Made by a program: the position numbers and the translations under genes. The notes beneath the pieces were generated by a model, which saw only the letters and a program-made list of their open reading frames with translations, did not search any database and was not told where the DNA came from. A stretch of DNA of 64,000 bases from the NCBI RefSeq assembly GCF_902810445.1, contig NZ_LR778175.1:1259001-1323000 (forward strand). Direction: 5' to 3'. This document shows positions 26,294 through 36,447 of this stretch, piece by piece. Each line of letters starts with the position of its first letter. The first letter of the stretch is position 1. The stretch comes from Candidatus Nitrosacidococcus tergens. GTDB lineage: Bacteria; Pseudomonadota; Gammaproteobacteria; Nitrosococcales; Nitrosococcaceae.

Positions 26294-27619
26294 CTATTTC
26301 TCTAGAAGAAATTGGGCATTTATCTGGCTTTTAATATGCTTTCGAATAGAGATAAAGGGAATTTTATCCACTACCTCTTCACTAAATGCAGTAATCAGTA
26401 GTTGATAGGCAAGCTCTTCAGGTATACCTCGAGTGCGAAGATAAAAAATTTGATTTTTATCGAGCTGCCCTACAGTTGCTCCATGAGTACACTTCACATC
26501 ATCTGCATAAATTTCAAGCTCTGGTTTGGTATCTATTTCCGAATCTTTAGATAAGAGGAGATTGTGATTAGCTTGTTGAGCATCTACTTTTTGAGTATTA
26601 GGGTGTACTACTACTCTGCCATTAAATACAGCACAAGATTTATCATTGAGTATCCCTTTATAGTATTCCTTGCTTGTAGTATGCGACTGTTCATGGCTAA
26701 TTTGTGTATGGTTATCTACATGGCGTACTCCATTGAGTAGATATAACCCATCTAGACTTGTGTGGGCTCCTTGACCTGCAAGTACACTATAAATATCAGT
26801 GCGGGCTAGTTGACCACCTAGGGCAATATTTCGAGAGATAAATTGAGAATCTTCTTGTTGCTGTACTTCTATAGTGGAAATATGAAAGCTCTTCTTTGAT
26901 TCTTCTTGTAATTTAATATGTTCAAGTTTAGCACCTCTACTTAAAAGAGCATGAGTAACTGTATTAGTAAAATACACATTCTCGTCCAGCCCTATGTAAT
27001 GCTCAACAATAGAAAGCTCACTTTCTGGTTCGAGAATAATAAGGTTCCGAAGATGAGTTGCAACTGTTTCTTTTTGATTACTAGTAATAAATAAAAGGTG
27101 TACAGGTTTTGATACAACTGTTTTAGTAGGTAAATAGAAATAAGTACCTTCAGCAAGAAAGGCAGTATTCAACACAGTGAAAGATTGGCTACTATCTGTG
27201 CTGGTTAGTACTTCTCGTATTTTTTCTTCCTGGCTATTTAATCCATGGGATAAGCTATCTATTACTGCTCCTGGGGGTAATTCTTTAATATTAGAGAGCT
27301 CAGAGATGAAATATCCATCTAAAAACACTAAATGGAAAAAAGAATCTTCTTCAAAAAAATATTGTTGATACCTACTGATTTGCTCTAACGGAAATGCAGT
27401 AGGAGAAACAGAGGTAAATTGAGATTCGGCTAAAGAGCGTACTGAGGTATATTTCCAATTTTCCTCTTTAGTTGTAGGAAGTCCAAGGGAGATAAAGTCA
27501 TCTAAAGCTTTATGTCGTAGCTTTTGAAGCCAACTTAATTGAGCTCCTCCTAACAAGCTAGGTTCTAGATTAGAGTAGCTATCCAGATAAGTTTTCCAAG
27601 TTTCTGTAATTAAGCTCAT
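26294..27619 (-). CDS. sufD: SufD iron-sulfur cluster assembly protein
   Basis: This is the SufB paralogue in the SufBC2D scaffold complex. From the ATG at 27619 the protein has 441 residues. The C-terminal beta-helix includes FNGRVVVHPNTQKVDAQQ and DVKCTHGATVGQLD, with the conserved YLRTRGI. The frame continues upstream to 27685, but that part overlaps the end of sufC. The ATG at 27619 sits 13 bases after the sufC stop and has AAAGG upstream, so I prefer it. Confidence 0.94.
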   Translation of the reverse strand: MSLITETWKTYLDSYSNLEPSLLGGAQLSWLQKLRHKALDDFISLGLPTTKEENWKYTSVRSLAESQFTSVSPTAFPLEQISRYQQYFFEEDSFFHLVFLDGYFISELSNIKELPPGAVIDSLSHGLNSQEEKIREVLTSTDSSQSFTVLNTAFLAEGTYFYLPTKTVVSKPVHLLFITSNQKETVATHLRNLIILEPESELSIVEHYIGLDENVYFTNTVTHALLSRGAKLEHIKLQEESKKSFHISTIEVQQQEDSQFISRNIALGGQLARTDIYSVLAGQGAHTSLDGLYLLNGVRHVDNHTQISHEQSHTTSKEYYKGILNDKSCAVFNGRVVVHPNTQKVDAQQANHNLLLSKDSEIDTKPELEIYADDVKCTHGATVGQLDKNQIFYLRTRGIPEELAYQLLITAFSEEVVDKIPFISIRKHIKSQINAQFLLEK

Positions 27620-27632
27620 ACTGAAATTGCCT

Positions 27633-28391
27633 TTAAGTGTGCCCACTATTTTGTTCGATAACCCAGCCATAGCCCTTTTTTTCAAGCTCTAACGCAAGAT
27701 CTTTTTTCCCAGATTTTATTATTTTTCCTTGATAAAGCACATGTACATAATCAGGTACAATGTAATCCAAGAGTCGTTGATAATGAGTTACGAGTATAAT
27801 CCCTCGTTCTGGATTTCTTAGAGCATTAATTCCATCGGAGACAATTTTTAGTGCATCAATATCTAGACCAGAATCTGTTTCATCTAAAATAGCGAGGGTA
27901 GGCTCTAAAATAGCCATTTGTAATATTTCATTACGCTTTTTCTCTCCCCCAGAAAATCCGTCATTAACCGCTCGTTGGAGAAACGTTTCATCCATTTTTA
28001 CAAGCTTCATTTTTTCTCGAGCAAGTGCTAAAAAATCAATAGCATCTAATTCTTTTAGCCCTTGATGTTTACGAATACTATTGAGTGCAGTTCTGAGCAA
28101 ATATACATTGCTAACTCCAGGGATCTCAACTGGGTACTGAAATCCTAAAAAAATCCCTTCACATGCCCGTTCTTCGGGCATTAAGTCTAGTAAATTTTTT
28201 TCTTTATAGGAAACCTCTCCATCAGTTACCTCATAACCTTCCTTCCCTGCTAAGATACTGGCAAGAGTACTTTTTCCAGACCCATTAGGTCCCATAATAG
28301 CGTGCACTTCCCCTACGCTAATATGTAAATCAATACCTTTTAAAATGGGCTTTTCGCCAATACTGGCATGCAAATTTTTAATCGTTAGCAT
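27633..28391 (-). CDS. sufC: SufC ATPase of the SufBCD complex
   Basis: This is an ABC-type ATPase of 252 residues. It has a Walker A motif GPNGSGKST at 34-42, the signature FSGGEKKRNEI, a Walker B ending LDETDSGLD and the switch histidine in VTHYQRLL. It is soluble and drives conformational changes in SufB-SufD during cluster assembly. It lies between sufB (36 bases) and sufD in the same direction. Confidence 0.97.
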   Translation of the reverse strand: MLTIKNLHASIGEKPILKGIDLHISVGEVHAIMGPNGSGKSTLASILAGKEGYEVTDGEVSYKEKNLLDLMPEERACEGIFLGFQYPVEIPGVSNVYLLRTALNSIRKHQGLKELDAIDFLALAREKMKLVKMDETFLQRAVNDGFSGGEKKRNEILQMAILEPTLAILDETDSGLDIDALKIVSDGINALRNPERGIILVTHYQRLLDYIVPDYVHVLYQGKIIKSGKKDLALELEKKGYGWVIEQNSGHT

Positions 28392-28427
28392 ATTAATTAA
28401 TCCCTTAATAATTTTTAGACTCTACTA

Positions 28428-29876
28428 TCAACCCACAGTACCTTCTAGGCTAACACTCATTAGATTTTGAGCTTCTACTGCAAATTCCATAGGCAATTCT
28501 TTAAATACTTGCTTGCAAAATCCGTTGACGATCATAGAAACCGCATCTTCAGGAGAAATCCCTCTTTGTTGACAATAAAAGAGCTGATCTTCACTAATTT
28601 TAGAAGTAGATGCTTCATGTTCAATTTGAGCTGAAGGATGTTTTACTTCAATATAGGGAAAAGTATGAGCACCACAGGTACTACCTAGGAGTAGAGAGTC
28701 GCATTGAGTATAGTTACGAGCGCCCTCTGCGCTAGGGGCTACTCTCACTAAGCCTCGGTAAGTGTTTTGCCCTTTGCCTGCAGATATTCCTTTAGAAATT
28801 ATAGTACTGCGACTATTTTTACCAATATGGATCATCTTCGTTCCCGTATCAGCCTGCTGGAAATTATTAGTTAAGGCAACAGAATAAAACTCTCCTACAG
28901 AGTTATCTCCTTGCAAAATGACGCTAGGGTATTTCCAAGTAATAGCTGATCCTGTTTCTACCTGAGTCCAACAAATTTTAGAATTTTTTCCTCGGCATGC
29001 CCCACGCTTAGTCACAAAATTATAAATACCCCCTCGACCCTCTTCATCCCCAGGGTACCAATTCTGAACGGTAGAGTATTTAATTTGAGCATTACCTAGT
29101 GCAACTAACTCTACTACTGCAGCATGAAGTTGATTCTCATCTCGCATTGGTGCAGTACACCCTTCTAGATAACTTACATAAGCACCCTCATCTGCAATGA
29201 TAAGGGTTCGTTCAAATTGTCCAGTTTGTGCAGCGTTGATTCTAAAATAAGTAGATAGTTCCATAGGGCAACGCACGCCTTTGGGTACATAGACAAAGGA
29301 TCCATCACTGAATACCGCTGAATTTAAGGCAGCATAGAAATTATCCCGAGTGGGTACTACACTACCCAAGTATTTTTTCACTAGCTCAGGATATTCCCTA
29401 ACTGCTTCAGAGAAGGGGCAAAAAATAACACCTGCCTCTCCTAGTTTCTTTTTAAAAGTGGTAGCAACAGAAACACTATCAAACACCGCATCTATCGCAA
29501 CGCCAGCAAGTTTTGCTCGTTCGTGAAGAGGAACCCCTAATTTTTCATAAGTTTTTAGTAACTCAGGATCCACCTCATCCAAACTTTTAGGGGCATCTTT
29601 TTTAGGCTTTGGTGCGGAGTAGTAAATAATATCTTGATAATTTATTGGTGGATAATGCACATGAGCCCAATCAGGGTGTTCCATTTTCAACCAATCACGA
29701 TAGGCATTAAGACGCCACTCTAGCATAAATGCAGGTTCATTTTTTTTAGCGGAAAGGGCACGGATAGTATTTTCGTTTAATCCCGGAGGAAGCGACTCCG
29801 ATTCAATATCAGTTATAAAACCTGCACTATACTGCCGATTAGTAAAATCTTCTGCTTTTAAAATTGCACTTGACAT
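28428..29876 (-). CDS. sufB: SufB iron-sulfur cluster scaffold
   Basis: This is the main cluster-building subunit of SufBC2D, 482 residues. Visible signatures are the [18 protein letters not shown] stretch, [40 protein letters not shown] and the C-terminal [20 protein letters not shown]. It is the first structural gene after sufR (40 bases), as in other sufRBCDSUT operons. Confidence 0.97.
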   Translation of the reverse strand: MSSAILKAEDFTNRQYSAGFITDIESESLPPGLNENTIRALSAKKNEPAFMLEWRLNAYRDWLKMEHPDWAHVHYPPINYQDIIYYSAPKPKKDAPKSLDEVDPELLKTYEKLGVPLHERAKLAGVAIDAVFDSVSVATTFKKKLGEAGVIFCPFSEAVREYPELVKKYLGSVVPTRDNFYAALNSAVFSDGSFVYVPKGVRCPMELSTYFRINAAQTGQFERTLIIADEGAYVSYLEGCTAPMRDENQLHAAVVELVALGNAQIKYSTVQNWYPGDEEGRGGIYNFVTKRGACRGKNSKICWTQVETGSAITWKYPSVILQGDNSVGEFYSVALTNNFQQADTGTKMIHIGKNSRSTIISKGISAGKGQNTYRGLVRVAPSAEGARNYTQCDSLLLGSTCGAHTFPYIEVKHPSAQIEHEASTSKISEDQLFYCQQRGISPEDAVSMIVNGFCKQVFKELPMEFAVEAQNLMSVSLEGTVG

Positions 29877-29916
29877 TATTTTATTCCTAATAAAATCAAC
29901 TTTTATCTATAAAAAT

Positions 29917-30372
29917 CTAATTAATGCTGAGTTGATCACTTAATAAATAAGGGTTAGCTGGATGTTCTTTTACTGGCCGAACCATATCAGATAATTTAAC
30001 CTTAGAAAGGGATTCGTAAATAGCTCGATTAATGTATTTCCAATGAATCCGAGTAGTACAATAAGACTCTTGTTTACACTTCCCTGGCATGTTAATGCAA
30101 CTGGTCAATCCAATAGGTCCTTCAAATATGGTAATAATTTCTATGATGGAAATTTCTGCTGGAGGCTTAGCTAAATGGTAGCCTCCTTGTACTCCTCGAG
30201 TAGAAGTAAGTAACCGTGCTCGAGTAAGCTGTTTTAAAATTTTACTTACCGTAGGTAGTGGTATCCCTATTTGGGAGGCTAAATTAGCTGTAGTGCATTG
30301 CTCACTAGGATCTATTGCTAAGTGAGTCATAATTACAATACTGTAATCGGCCATTTTACTCATACGTAACAT
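29917..30372 (-). CDS. sufR: SufR-like Rrf2-family regulator of the suf operon
   Basis: The protein has 151 residues with the Rrf2 winged helix (helix-turn-helix about 27-55, wing STRGVQGGYHLAKP). Three cysteines, Cys92, Cys99 and Cys105, match the usual iron-sulfur ligand set of Rrf2 sensors. It precedes sufB by 40 bases. Palindromic sites lie 14-40 bases upstream of its start codon and suggest autoregulation by cluster status. It is closer to the SUF-system regulator family than to IscR by context. The name is by analogy. Confidence 0.88.
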   Translation of the reverse strand: MLRMSKMADYSIVIMTHLAIDPSEQCTTANLASQIGIPLPTVSKILKQLTRARLLTSTRGVQGGYHLAKPPAEISIIEIITIFEGPIGLTSCINMPGKCKQESYCTTRIHWKYINRAIYESLSKVKLSDMVRPVKEHPANPYLLSDQLSIN

Positions 30373-30385
30373 ATGAAATTTCCAA

Positions 30386-30412
30386 TCCTAATTTAGGACT
30401 ATTATAGTCCTA
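30386..30412 (-). promoter_or_regulatory. Overlapping palindromes upstream of sufR (operator candidate)
   Basis: TAGGACTATTATAGTCCTA at 30394-30412 has perfect 9-base arms about one central base. It overlaps a second palindrome TCCTAATTTAGGA at 30386-30398 with 6-base arms. Both share the TAGGA half-site. They lie directly before the sufR start, where Rrf2 repressors usually bind over the promoter. Binding by SufR is inference. Confidence 0.65.
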
Positions 30413-30565
30413 TTTAAGCTTAAAACAAGTATTTTTAATGAATCTATAACTTTAACCTTATGAAAGAATTTAAAAAAAATTAAGCTGAAAAATTGAAAAG
30501 AATCAGGTAAAGTAAAAGCATTTCAATATAATTTGACTAAGAAAATATTAAAAATATAAATAACT

Positions 30566-31237
30566 ATGCTTAATTATAAAATTGCCCCTTCTATATTATC
30601 TGCGGATTTTGCTCGTCTTGGGGATGATGTACATGCTGTACTCAAAGCAGGTGCAGATATCGTACATTTTGACGTGATGGATAACCATTATGTACCTAAT
30701 TTAACGATAGGCCCTTTAGTATGTAAAGCACTCAGAGATTATGGAATCACTGCTGAAATTGATGTGCACTTAATGGTTAAGCCTGTAGATCGGATTATTC
30801 CTGATTTTGCAAAAGCAGGGGCAAATTATATTACTTTCCATCCTGAAGGATCAGAGCATATCGACCGAAGTCTACAGCTCATTCATGATCATGGTTGTAA
30901 AGCAGGGCTAGTTTTTAATCCTGCTACCTCCTTAGATCATCTAAAGTATGTGTTGGATAAAGTAGATATGATATTAATCATGTCTGTAAATCCAGGTTTC
31001 GGAGGACAATCTTTCATCCCTTCAGCACTAGATAAACTTAGAGAGGCACGAAAAATTATTGAGGAAAGTGGTCGTCCAATTCATCTTGAAATTGATGGGG
31101 GAGTAAAGGTGGATAATATTCGAGAAATTGCAGAGGCAGGTGCAGATACTTTTGTAGCAGGATCAGCAATTTTTCAAAGCAAAGATTATAAAACTACTAT
31201 TGATGAAATGCGATCTGAGCTTGCTAAAGTTAAATAA
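30566..31237 (+). CDS. rpe: Ribulose-phosphate 3-epimerase
   Basis: This enzyme interconverts ribulose-5-phosphate and xylulose-5-phosphate in the pentose phosphate and Calvin cycles. The 223-residue TIM barrel shows [14 protein letters not shown], the metal site [30 protein letters not shown] and the phosphate-binding [10 protein letters not shown]. gph follows after 31 bases. The rpe-gph-trpE order is common in proteobacteria. Confidence 0.97.
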   Translation: MLNYKIAPSILSADFARLGDDVHAVLKAGADIVHFDVMDNHYVPNLTIGPLVCKALRDYGITAEIDVHLMVKPVDRIIPDFAKAGANYITFHPEGSEHIDRSLQLIHDHGCKAGLVFNPATSLDHLKYVLDKVDMILIMSVNPGFGGQSFIPSALDKLREARKIIEESGRPIHLEIDGGVKVDNIREIAEAGADTFVAGSAIFQSKDYKTTIDEMRSELAKVK

Positions 31238-31268
31238 ATTAGTAACACTTGAGTTAGAGAGTTAAGAA

Positions 31269-31943
31269 ATGCTTAAAAAACCTGCAATGATCGTTATGGA
31301 TATAGATGGCACCTTAGTGGATAGTGTGCCTGATCTTGCCTATTGTACTGATACTATGCTAAATCAGCTTGGATTACCTCCTCGGGGAGAAGAAAAAGTG
31401 CGTCAGTGGGTAGGTAATGGTGTGGAGCGGCTGATTAAGCGAGCTTTGATAGATGATTTAGAAGGAGAGCCAGATAGCACTTTATATCAAAAGGCAGCAC
31501 CAATTTTTCTTAATTTATATCAGGAAAATACTAGTAAACGAAGTCATTTGTATCCTGGAGTTAAAAAAGGGCTAATATGGTTAAAATCCCAAGGGTATCG
31601 ATTGGGGAGCATTACTAATAAAGCAGCTCAATTTACCCATCCTTTGCTTCAAGATTTAGGAATTATAGATTACTTTGAAATTGTAATTAGTGGTGATACG
31701 CTACCTCAAAAAAAACCTCACCCTGCTCAACTACTCCACGCAGCCCAATTTTTTAATACTGCTTCAGAGGATTCTATGATGGTAGGTGATTCCATTAGTG
31801 ATGTAAAAGCAGCAAGAGCCGCTGGGTTTCAAATCGTCTGTTTAAGCTATGGCTATAATCATGGGCAAGATATTCGAGATAGCCATCCAGATGCAGTGAT
31901 TGATTCGTTAGCTGAAATTCAAAATTTACTTCACGCTGCTTAG
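31269..31943 (+). CDS. gph: Phosphoglycolate phosphatase
   Basis: This HAD-superfamily phosphatase removes 2-phosphoglycolate produced by Rubisco oxygenation or DNA repair. The nucleophile motif DIDGTLVDS has Asp11 and Asp13. The later motifs are SITNKAAQ-like (GSITNKA), KKPHPAQ and VGDSISDVKAARAAG. The 224 residues fit Gph. Placement after rpe matches the cbb-type neighbourhood of autotrophs, although no Rubisco gene is in the window. Confidence 0.93.
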   Translation: MLKKPAMIVMDIDGTLVDSVPDLAYCTDTMLNQLGLPPRGEEKVRQWVGNGVERLIKRALIDDLEGEPDSTLYQKAAPIFLNLYQENTSKRSHLYPGVKKGLIWLKSQGYRLGSITNKAAQFTHPLLQDLGIIDYFEIVISGDTLPQKKPHPAQLLHAAQFFNTASEDSMMVGDSISDVKAARAAGFQIVCLSYGYNHGQDIRDSHPDAVIDSLAEIQNLLHAA

Positions 31944-32009
31944 ATATTTTAAGCTAATTTAATTAGTAAATCTGCTAAGAGATTGCTTAACCAATTTCAC
32001 TACAAAATA

Positions 32010-33491
32010 ATGGATGCTTCCTCTTTTAAACACCTTGTTTCTCAGGGTTATAATTATATCCCCCTTGTTCGGGAAGTATTGGCAGATTTAGATACGCCTT
32101 TAAGTATTTATCTTAAACTAGCTAAAGGTCCTTATTCATACTTATTGGAGTCTATGCATGGGAACGAGAAATGGAGTCGATACTCATTTATTGGTCTTCC
32201 TTGCCGTACAGTAATTAAAGTACAGCATTATAGTATTACGGTTGAGACCAGCCGGAAAATTGTAGAGACCTACGATACCCATGATCCCCTTACTTGGATA
32301 GAGAAGTTTAAACAACGATTCAAAGTACCAGAAATCAGTGGATTACCGAGATTTACGGGTGGGCTAGTAGGATATTTTGGTTACGATACAATTCGATATA
32401 TTGAGCCTAAATTAGCCTATTGGAATAAATCTAATACACTAGAAACACCTGATATCTTTTTACTGCTTTCTGAAGAGCTTGTTATTTTTGATAATTTAAG
32501 TAATCAGCTTTACTTAATTGTATATGTTGATCCTGAAAATTATTCACAAGGGATGCAACGCTTGAGTGCATTAGAGAGTTATCTTCAAAAACCTCTTTCA
32601 GATAATTATTTACCTCAATCGGATTCTTCTATATCCACTCCTATGAGTGAGTATGATTTTGTTTCTGAATTTACGGAAGCTAGATTTAAAGAGGCTGTCG
32701 CAAAAGCTCGTCAATATATTATTGATGGAGATATGATGCAAGTAGTTTTATCTCAGCGACTTTCAGTCAATTTTACAGCACCGCCATTAAATTTGTATCG
32801 ATCATTGCGGTATCTTAATCCTTCCCCATACATGTATTATTTTAATTTCGATGAATTTTATGTAGTTGGTTCATCTCCAGAAATACTAGTACGAGCAGAA
32901 GAAGGTAAAGTTTCAGTACGCCCTATCGCCGGAACTCGGCGAAGAGGAAAAGATGAAAGTGAGGATCTTGCTTTAGAGCAAGAATTAATGGCAGATCCCA
33001 AAGAGCTTGCCGAGCACCAAATGCTTATTGATTTAGGAAGAAATGATATAGGACGGATTGCAGAAGTAGCTAGCATCAAAGTGACTGAAAAAATGGCAAT
33101 TGAGCGTTATTCCCATGTAATGCACATTGTTTCTAATGTGGTTGGGAAAATTAAAGCTGATTTCTCTACTATAGACGTGATACGTGCTACTTTTCCAGCT
33201 GGTACTGTCTCAGGTGCACCTAAAATTAGAGCAATGGAAGTAATTGACGAACTAGAGCCGACAAAGCGAGGAATTTATGCTGGTGCTGTAGGGTATTTAG
33301 CTTGGTCAGACAATATGGATATGGCAATTGCTATTCGTACAGGCGTGATTAAAAACAATACATTATACATTCAAGCAGGTGCTGGCATTGTCTATGACTC
33401 CATTCCACAGTATGAATGGAATGAAACAATGAATAAGGGGCGAGCTATGTTTCAAGCAGCTATATTAGCTAACCAATCTAATAAGCACTAA
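32010..33491 (+). CDS. trpE: Anthranilate synthase component I
   Basis: This enzyme makes anthranilate from chorismate with ammonia delivered by TrpG. From the ATG at 32010 the protein has 493 residues beginning MDASSFKHLVSQGYNYIPLV, which matches the usual proteobacterial start. An in-frame TTG at 31983 would add nine residues. Neither has a well-spaced Shine-Dalgarno site. The chorismate-binding C-terminal half has YLNPSPYMYY, SSPEILVR, RPIAGTRRRG and GAPKIRAMEVIDELE. It is separated from trpGDC by a convergent transporter gene. Confidence 0.95.
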   Translation: MDASSFKHLVSQGYNYIPLVREVLADLDTPLSIYLKLAKGPYSYLLESMHGNEKWSRYSFIGLPCRTVIKVQHYSITVETSRKIVETYDTHDPLTWIEKFKQRFKVPEISGLPRFTGGLVGYFGYDTIRYIEPKLAYWNKSNTLETPDIFLLLSEELVIFDNLSNQLYLIVYVDPENYSQGMQRLSALESYLQKPLSDNYLPQSDSSISTPMSEYDFVSEFTEARFKEAVAKARQYIIDGDMMQVVLSQRLSVNFTAPPLNLYRSLRYLNPSPYMYYFNFDEFYVVGSSPEILVRAEEGKVSVRPIAGTRRRGKDESEDLALEQELMADPKELAEHQMLIDLGRNDIGRIAEVASIKVTEKMAIERYSHVMHIVSNVVGKIKADFSTIDVIRATFPAGTVSGAPKIRAMEVIDELEPTKRGIYAGAVGYLAWSDNMDMAIAIRTGVIKNNTLYIQAGAGIVYDSIPQYEWNETMNKGRAMFQAAILANQSNKH

Positions 33492-34720
33492 GCATTTCCT
33501 ATAGTTTCTTGTATTTCTTCCACATCATCTTCACTTAATTCTTGTTGCTTAATATCTGGTAAAAATCCAGCGAATAACCCTAGTGCGGGAAGATAAGAGC
33601 AAACATGAAAAACAAAATCAATTCCTTTCAAATCAGCTAATCCACCCAAAGCTGCTGCGCCTAATCCACTAATACCAAAAGCAAAGCCAAAAAATATTCC
33701 GGAAATAGTTCCTATTCGGTGAGGAACAAGTTCTTGTCCATAAACTACAATAGCAGAGAAAGCTGATGAAATAATTAATCCAATTAATATTGTTAATACT
33801 TTAGTCCAATAGAGGCTAGCATAGGGCAAGATTAAAGTAAATGGGAGTACCCCCAAGATTGATATCCAAATAACCCACTTTCGACCAAATTTATCTCCTA
33901 TTGGCCCTCCAATTAAAGTACCAACAGCTACGGAAGCAAGAAATATAAATAAGTATACTTGCGCCTCCTGCACTGAGATGTGAAATTTATGAATCATATA
34001 GAAAGTGTAGTAACTACTTAAGCTTACCGTATATAAAAATTTTGAAAACATGAGTACACAAAGTGCAGACAGTGCTATTTTTACCTGTTTAGGAGATACT
34101 AAAAAGGCAGTAGTATTTTTGTATTTTTGTTTTATGGTGCAATTATGTTTATACCAATGACCAATTTTCCATAAAATTGCCATTCCTAAAAGTGCAGCCA
34201 GAGAGAACCAACTCAGACTATCCTGCCCTCTAGGTAAAACAATGAAAGCAGCCAGTAATGGCCCTATCGCTGTACCTAGATTACCTCCTACTTGAAAAAG
34301 AGATTGGGCTAGTCCATGATGTCCTCCGGAGGCCATTCGAGCTACTCGAGAAGCATCTGGATGGAATACTGCTGATCCAAGGCCAATACAAGATGCACCG
34401 ATTAAGAGAGATAGGTAGCTTGTAGAAGATGCAAGAAGCAATAATCCCAATAAAGTAGCACTCATTCCAGCAAATAAAATATAGGGTAAAGGCCGTTTAT
34501 CTGTATAAAACCCAATTAAAGGCTGAAGGATAGATGCTGTTACCTGAAATGACATAGTAAGCATCCCAATTTGGCTAAAATTGAGGCAATAGTTCTCTTT
34601 TAGCATCGGGTAAATAGCGGCTAATAGGGATTGCATCATGTCATTTAGAAAGTGACAGAAACTAAGTCCTATCAGGATAACAAAAACTATCTGCTGAGTA
34701 TCTTTGGTTTTTTGATTCAA
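33488..34720 (-). CDS. MFS transporter, fosmidomycin-resistance (Fsr) type
   Basis: The protein has 410 residues and about twelve membrane segments. The N-terminal pattern CHFLNDMMQSLLAAIYPMLK and GLGSAVFHPDASRVARMASGG followed by GGNLGTAIGPL is typical of the Fsr group of major facilitator efflux proteins. Natural substrate is unknown. The gene ends 4 bases inside the 3' end of trpE on the opposite strand and diverges from trpG, splitting the trp genes into two units. Confidence 0.85.
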   Translation of the reverse strand: MNQKTKDTQQIVFVILIGLSFCHFLNDMMQSLLAAIYPMLKENYCLNFSQIGMLTMSFQVTASILQPLIGFYTDKRPLPYILFAGMSATLLGLLLLASSTSYLSLLIGASCIGLGSAVFHPDASRVARMASGGHHGLAQSLFQVGGNLGTAIGPLLAAFIVLPRGQDSLSWFSLAALLGMAILWKIGHWYKHNCTIKQKYKNTTAFLVSPKQVKIALSALCVLMFSKFLYTVSLSSYYTFYMIHKFHISVQEAQVYLFIFLASVAVGTLIGGPIGDKFGRKWVIWISILGVLPFTLILPYASLYWTKVLTILIGLIISSAFSAIVVYGQELVPHRIGTISGIFFGFAFGISGLGAAALGGLADLKGIDFVFHVCSYLPALGLFAGFLPDIKQQELSEDDVEEIQETIGNA

Positions 34721-34814
34721 AATAAATAATTCTAATTAAGAAAAACGTTTGTAGCATATATCTTTAGTTATAATATAATCTGTTACTATTTAGTATAGTA
34801 GTCTACTTATAACT

Positions 34815-35402
34815 ATGTTGTTAATGATCGATAACTACGATTCTTTTACTTATAACCTAGTACAGTATTTAGGTGAACTAGGAGAAGAAGTAAAAGTTTT
34901 TCGCAATGATCAGATAAATACTGCTGATATTGAGCAAATATCTCCCACTCGTATTATTATTTCTCCTGGTCCTTGCACTCCAAATGAAGCAGGCGTTTCT
35001 TTGAATGTTATTCAGTATTTTGCTGGTAGAATCCCTATTCTTGGTGTTTGTTTAGGTCACCAATGTATTGGACAAGCTTTTGGGGGTAATATTATTCATG
35101 CAAAAACAATCATGCATGGTAAAACTTCACAAATTCATCATGCAGACAAAGGTGTGTTTTTAGGCCTCAGTAACCCGTTTGAAGCAACCCGGTATCATTC
35201 CTTAGTTATTGAACAGTCTAGTTTACCCTCATGTTTAGAAATTACTGCCTGGACCCAAACAAACAATGGAAATATAGAGGAAATCATGGGAGTAAGGCAT
35301 AAATATCTTCCCATTGAAGGAGTGCAATTCCATCCTGAATCAATCCTTACTCAGTATGGTCACGACTTGCTCTTAAATTTTCTTAAGCAAAGCACGATCT
35401 AA
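34815..35402 (+). CDS. trpG: Anthranilate synthase component II (glutamine amidotransferase)
   Basis: This class I amidotransferase supplies ammonia to TrpE and, in many species, to para-aminobenzoate synthase. The 195-residue protein starts [20 protein letters not shown]. Catalytic Cys79 lies in LGVCLGHQ, and the His/Glu pair is in VQFHPESI. trpD begins 14 bases downstream. A shared TrpG/PabA function is possible. Confidence 0.96.
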   Translation: MLLMIDNYDSFTYNLVQYLGELGEEVKVFRNDQINTADIEQISPTRIIISPGPCTPNEAGVSLNVIQYFAGRIPILGVCLGHQCIGQAFGGNIIHAKTIMHGKTSQIHHADKGVFLGLSNPFEATRYHSLVIEQSSLPSCLEITAWTQTNNGNIEEIMGVRHKYLPIEGVQFHPESILTQYGHDLLLNFLKQSTI

Positions 35403-35416
35403 ATTAAATTTATAAA

Positions 35417-36442
35417 ATGGATATACAAAGTGCACTTAAGAAGATTGCCTCAGGAAATCATCTGTCTTATGAAGAAATGATATCTGCTATGAATTTCATC
35501 ATGTCAGGACAGGCAACTCAAGCACAGATAAGCGCCCTACTTACTGGCCTTCATATGAAGGGAGAAACTATTGAAGAAATAGCGGGTGCTGTTACTGCAA
35601 TCCGTAGATTTTCTATACCTATTCAGATTAATAGTCCCTATCTCATAGATACTTGTGGTACAGGTGGAGATCATGCTAATACTTTTAATATCTCAACGGC
35701 AGGTATTTTCGTAGTAGCAGCAGCAGGTGCTCAAGTAATAAAGCATGGTAATCGCTCTTCCTCTAGCAAATGCGGAAGCGCCGATGTTCTTGAAGCAATG
35801 GGTGTTAGAATTGATCTTTCCCCAAATGAGGTTATCTCTTATATACAAAGAACTGGGATTGGATTTATATTTGCCCCTCTCTATCATAGTGCAATGAAAC
35901 ATTGTGCAGCAGTAAGAAAAGAAATAGGTATTCGTACTTTATTTAACCTCATCGGACCACTTATAAATCCAGCAAATCCACCCAATCAGGTGATTGGCGT
36001 TTTTAATAAAAAATGGCTTGATATTTTTACCCAGGTACTAAAACGGTTAGGAAGTCACCATATACTAATAGTACACGCTGAAGATGGATTAGATGAAATT
36101 AGTATAAGTGCTCCTACCTATGTTACTGAATTGAAAAATAATACTATTAGAAATTACACTATTACCCCAGAGCAGTTTAGTTTCAAGAGAGCCTCTATTG
36201 ACAAACTAACTGTTCAGAATACACAAGAAAGTGTAGCTATTATAAAATCGGTATTAGCTAACCAACCCAGTACAGCCCGTGATATTGTAGCTTTAAATGC
36301 AGGAGCAGCCATTTACGCAGCTAATTTAGCTTCTTCCTTAAAAGAAGGTATTGAAAAAGCGTTACAAATAATCTCATCGGGTAAAGCTCAAAAAAAATTT
36401 GATGATTTTATTAAATATACTAATGATATTTATCCTAGGTAG
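35417..36442 (+). CDS. trpD: Anthranilate phosphoribosyltransferase
   Basis: This enzyme transfers phosphoribose from PRPP to anthranilate. The 341-residue protein has the PRPP loop GTGGD at 81-85, KHGNRSSSSKCGSADVLEAMG, and the metal-site region EDGLDEIS. Length and motifs are standard. It is the middle gene of trpGDC, 5 bases before trpC. Confidence 0.97.
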   Translation: MDIQSALKKIASGNHLSYEEMISAMNFIMSGQATQAQISALLTGLHMKGETIEEIAGAVTAIRRFSIPIQINSPYLIDTCGTGGDHANTFNISTAGIFVVAAAGAQVIKHGNRSSSSKCGSADVLEAMGVRIDLSPNEVISYIQRTGIGFIFAPLYHSAMKHCAAVRKEIGIRTLFNLIGPLINPANPPNQVIGVFNKKWLDIFTQVLKRLGSHHILIVHAEDGLDEISISAPTYVTELKNNTIRNYTITPEQFSFKRASIDKLTVQNTQESVAIIKSVLANQPSTARDIVALNAGAAIYAANLASSLKEGIEKALQIISSGKAQKKFDDFIKYTNDIYPR

Positions 36443-36447
36443 TCTAA

